Assembly: GCA_947471985.1 (NCBI GenBank)
Contig: CANIZL010000001.1
Coordinates: 62,001-126,000, forward strand
Source: Verrucomicrobiota bacterium
GTDB taxonomy: Bacteria; Verrucomicrobiota; Verrucomicrobiia; Limisphaerales; UBA9464
Direction: 5' to 3'
Length of the DNA stretch: 64,000 nt
The notes under the pieces were generated by a model that worked only from the letters and a program-made list of their open reading frames with translations, was not told the DNA's origin and ran no database searches. Below, piece by piece: positions 63,221-64,000 of this stretch. Position 1 is the first letter of the stretch; each line of letters begins with the position of its first letter. Position numbers and translations under genes: made by a program.

Positions 63221-63967
63221 TCACCCCCCGAGGAACAACGCGCGAAACTCGTCGTCCACATCCTTCGGATCGGCCACGGTCTCCGCCACCTGGGCCCGCA
63301 GCAGCTCCCGATAGCGGCTGCGCATCCGGTGCACCGTCACGGCCACCGTACCGGGCTGCAATCGCAGTTCCGCCGCCACCGCGTCGTAACCGCCCGGTCC
63401 CGCCTCCTGCGTCAGAAACCGCTTTAACTGCCCAAAAACCGCTACTTTTCCCGCCGCGCGGAACTCGGATTCCAGTTGGGCAAAGGCCTGTTCGAGCAGG
63501 GTCGTGGCCCAACGTTGATCGTAGGCCCGCTCCGGGGTGGCTTCCGTGGCGGGTTCGGCCAGATAACGCCCTTCGGCGTCGGTTTCATCCAGGGAAATCG
63601 GGGCCACGCCGCCGCCGCGTTTCTGGGCCCCGGCGCGGTCGCGTTCATCCGACAAAAAATGCTGCAGGGCGCCCAGCAAATAGGTGCGAAACCGGCCCTT
63701 TGCCTGATCGGCTGCCGCGAAATCGTTGCGGCGCAGGAGCGCGGCAAAGAAGCCCTGGGTGGCGTCCTGCGCGTCGTGCGGATTCAGCCCTTTGCGACGG
63801 AGAAAGCCGTAGATGGGCCGCCAATACGCCCGACACAGTCGTTCCAAGGCCTCGGCGGAATCCGGCGAAGTCCCCGCGCCCGCTTGCAGCACCATGCTCC
63901 AGCGGGTGCGCGTAAAATGCTCACCCCCGGACCGGTTCGCTGGTTGCGAATCTTCGATTGGACTCAC
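63221..63967 (-). CDS. ECF-like RNA polymerase sigma factor (PVC kinase-linked type)
   Basis: The 248-aa protein starts at GTG. It has sigma region 2 ('RLCRAYWRPIYGFLRRKGLNPHDAQDATQGFFAALL', about 44-80) with 'KGRFRTYLLGALQHFLSDERDR' continuing it. Region 4 follows ('GGYDAVAAELRLQPGTVAVTVHRMRSRYRELLR', about 193-226). 'TRWSMVLQAG' near the N-terminus and the length of about 250 aa match the sigma factors that accompany WD40 Ser/Thr kinases in Verrucomicrobiota. It starts the operon with the membrane protein and the kinase, which probably controls its activity by phosphorylation (inference from known pairs). Confidence 0.88.
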   Translation of the reverse strand: MSPIEDSQPANRSGGEHFTRTRWSMVLQAGAGTSPDSAEALERLCRAYWRPIYGFLRRKGLNPHDAQDATQGFFAALLRRNDFAAADQAKGRFRTYLLGALQHFLSDERDRAGAQKRGGGVAPISLDETDAEGRYLAEPATEATPERAYDQRWATTLLEQAFAQLESEFRAAGKVAVFGQLKRFLTQEAGPGGYDAVAAELRLQPGTVAVTVHRMRSRYRELLRAQVAETVADPKDVDDEFRALFLGG

Positions 63968-64000
63968 CGCTGCCCAACGTGCCGAACCGGATCGGTTGCC

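Overview
The window reads as a chromosome segment of a GC-rich member of the Verrucomicrobiota (PVC group). Points in favour: a planctomycete-type PSD1 cytochrome protein (DUF1549/DUF1553), Tat-exported Gfo/Idh/MocA oxidoreductases, a PVC-style ECF sigma factor next to a Ser/Thr kinase with a WD40 tail, several large secreted LamG-like and PKD proteins whose C-termini end in the verrucomicrobial 'WTG...FYR' pattern, and Gram-negative envelope genes (kdsA, an RND pump). No rRNA, tRNA or CRISPR was found. Genes are densely packed and no gene-free stretch exceeds about 300 bp.

Layout. 1-3663: 3' part of a giant secreted repeat protein. 3916-5871: secreted FG-GAP/ASPIC protein. 5891-8290: uxaC and a ROK sugar kinase, divergent. 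8387-11402: periplasmic FKBP isomerase, Gfo/Idh oxidoreductase, pseudopilin. 11486-16019: sulfate ABC operon (sbp-cysT-cysW-cysA) divergent from an Rrf2 regulator across a short intergenic dyad. 16161-24821: acyltransferase, orphan eboE, flavoprotein, AlkA-like glycosylase, TonB-like protein, infA, kdsA, purH. 24865-30393: RND efflux permease and adaptor, NTF2-like membrane protein, signal peptidase I. 30552-32432: O-antigen-ligase-type protein with TPRs. 32491-33182: decayed hybrid two-component sensor. 33425-42241: two paralogous secreted metalloproteases flanking a secreted LamG-repeat protein, the proteases sharing an upstream palindromic element. 42516-52177: zinc-ribbon membrane protein, then PQQ-propeller, polytopic membrane and PSD1 cytochrome genes in line, then a divergent Gfo/Idh and sugar-isomerase pair. 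52323-56856: unusual signalling cluster (WD40-fused histidine kinase, convergent globin, and a NarL-type response regulator split by an in-frame stop). 56956-57725: 5'-truncated IS3-family remnant. 57938-59344: exported unknown protein. 59586-63967: ECF sigma factor, small membrane protein, Ser/Thr kinase with WD40 repeats.

Main points of interest: (1) the histidine kinase carries the membrane-anchored WD40 module normally found behind the kinase domain of PVC Ser/Thr kinases, and sits with a globin gene and a split response regulator; (2) a perfect palindrome GGTCCG-N4-CGGACC plus CGTGAC at identical spacing precedes both twin metalloproteases; (3) a hybrid sensor kinase can be recognised from only its first propeller blade, its REC tail and its C-terminal helices, implying a large internal deletion plus frameshifts; (4) a Gfo/Idh protein lacks the family EKP lysine, a ROK kinase lacks the cysteine zinc motif, and an eboE has no other ebo genes nearby. 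All functional calls rest on reading motifs by eye; no database search was run.
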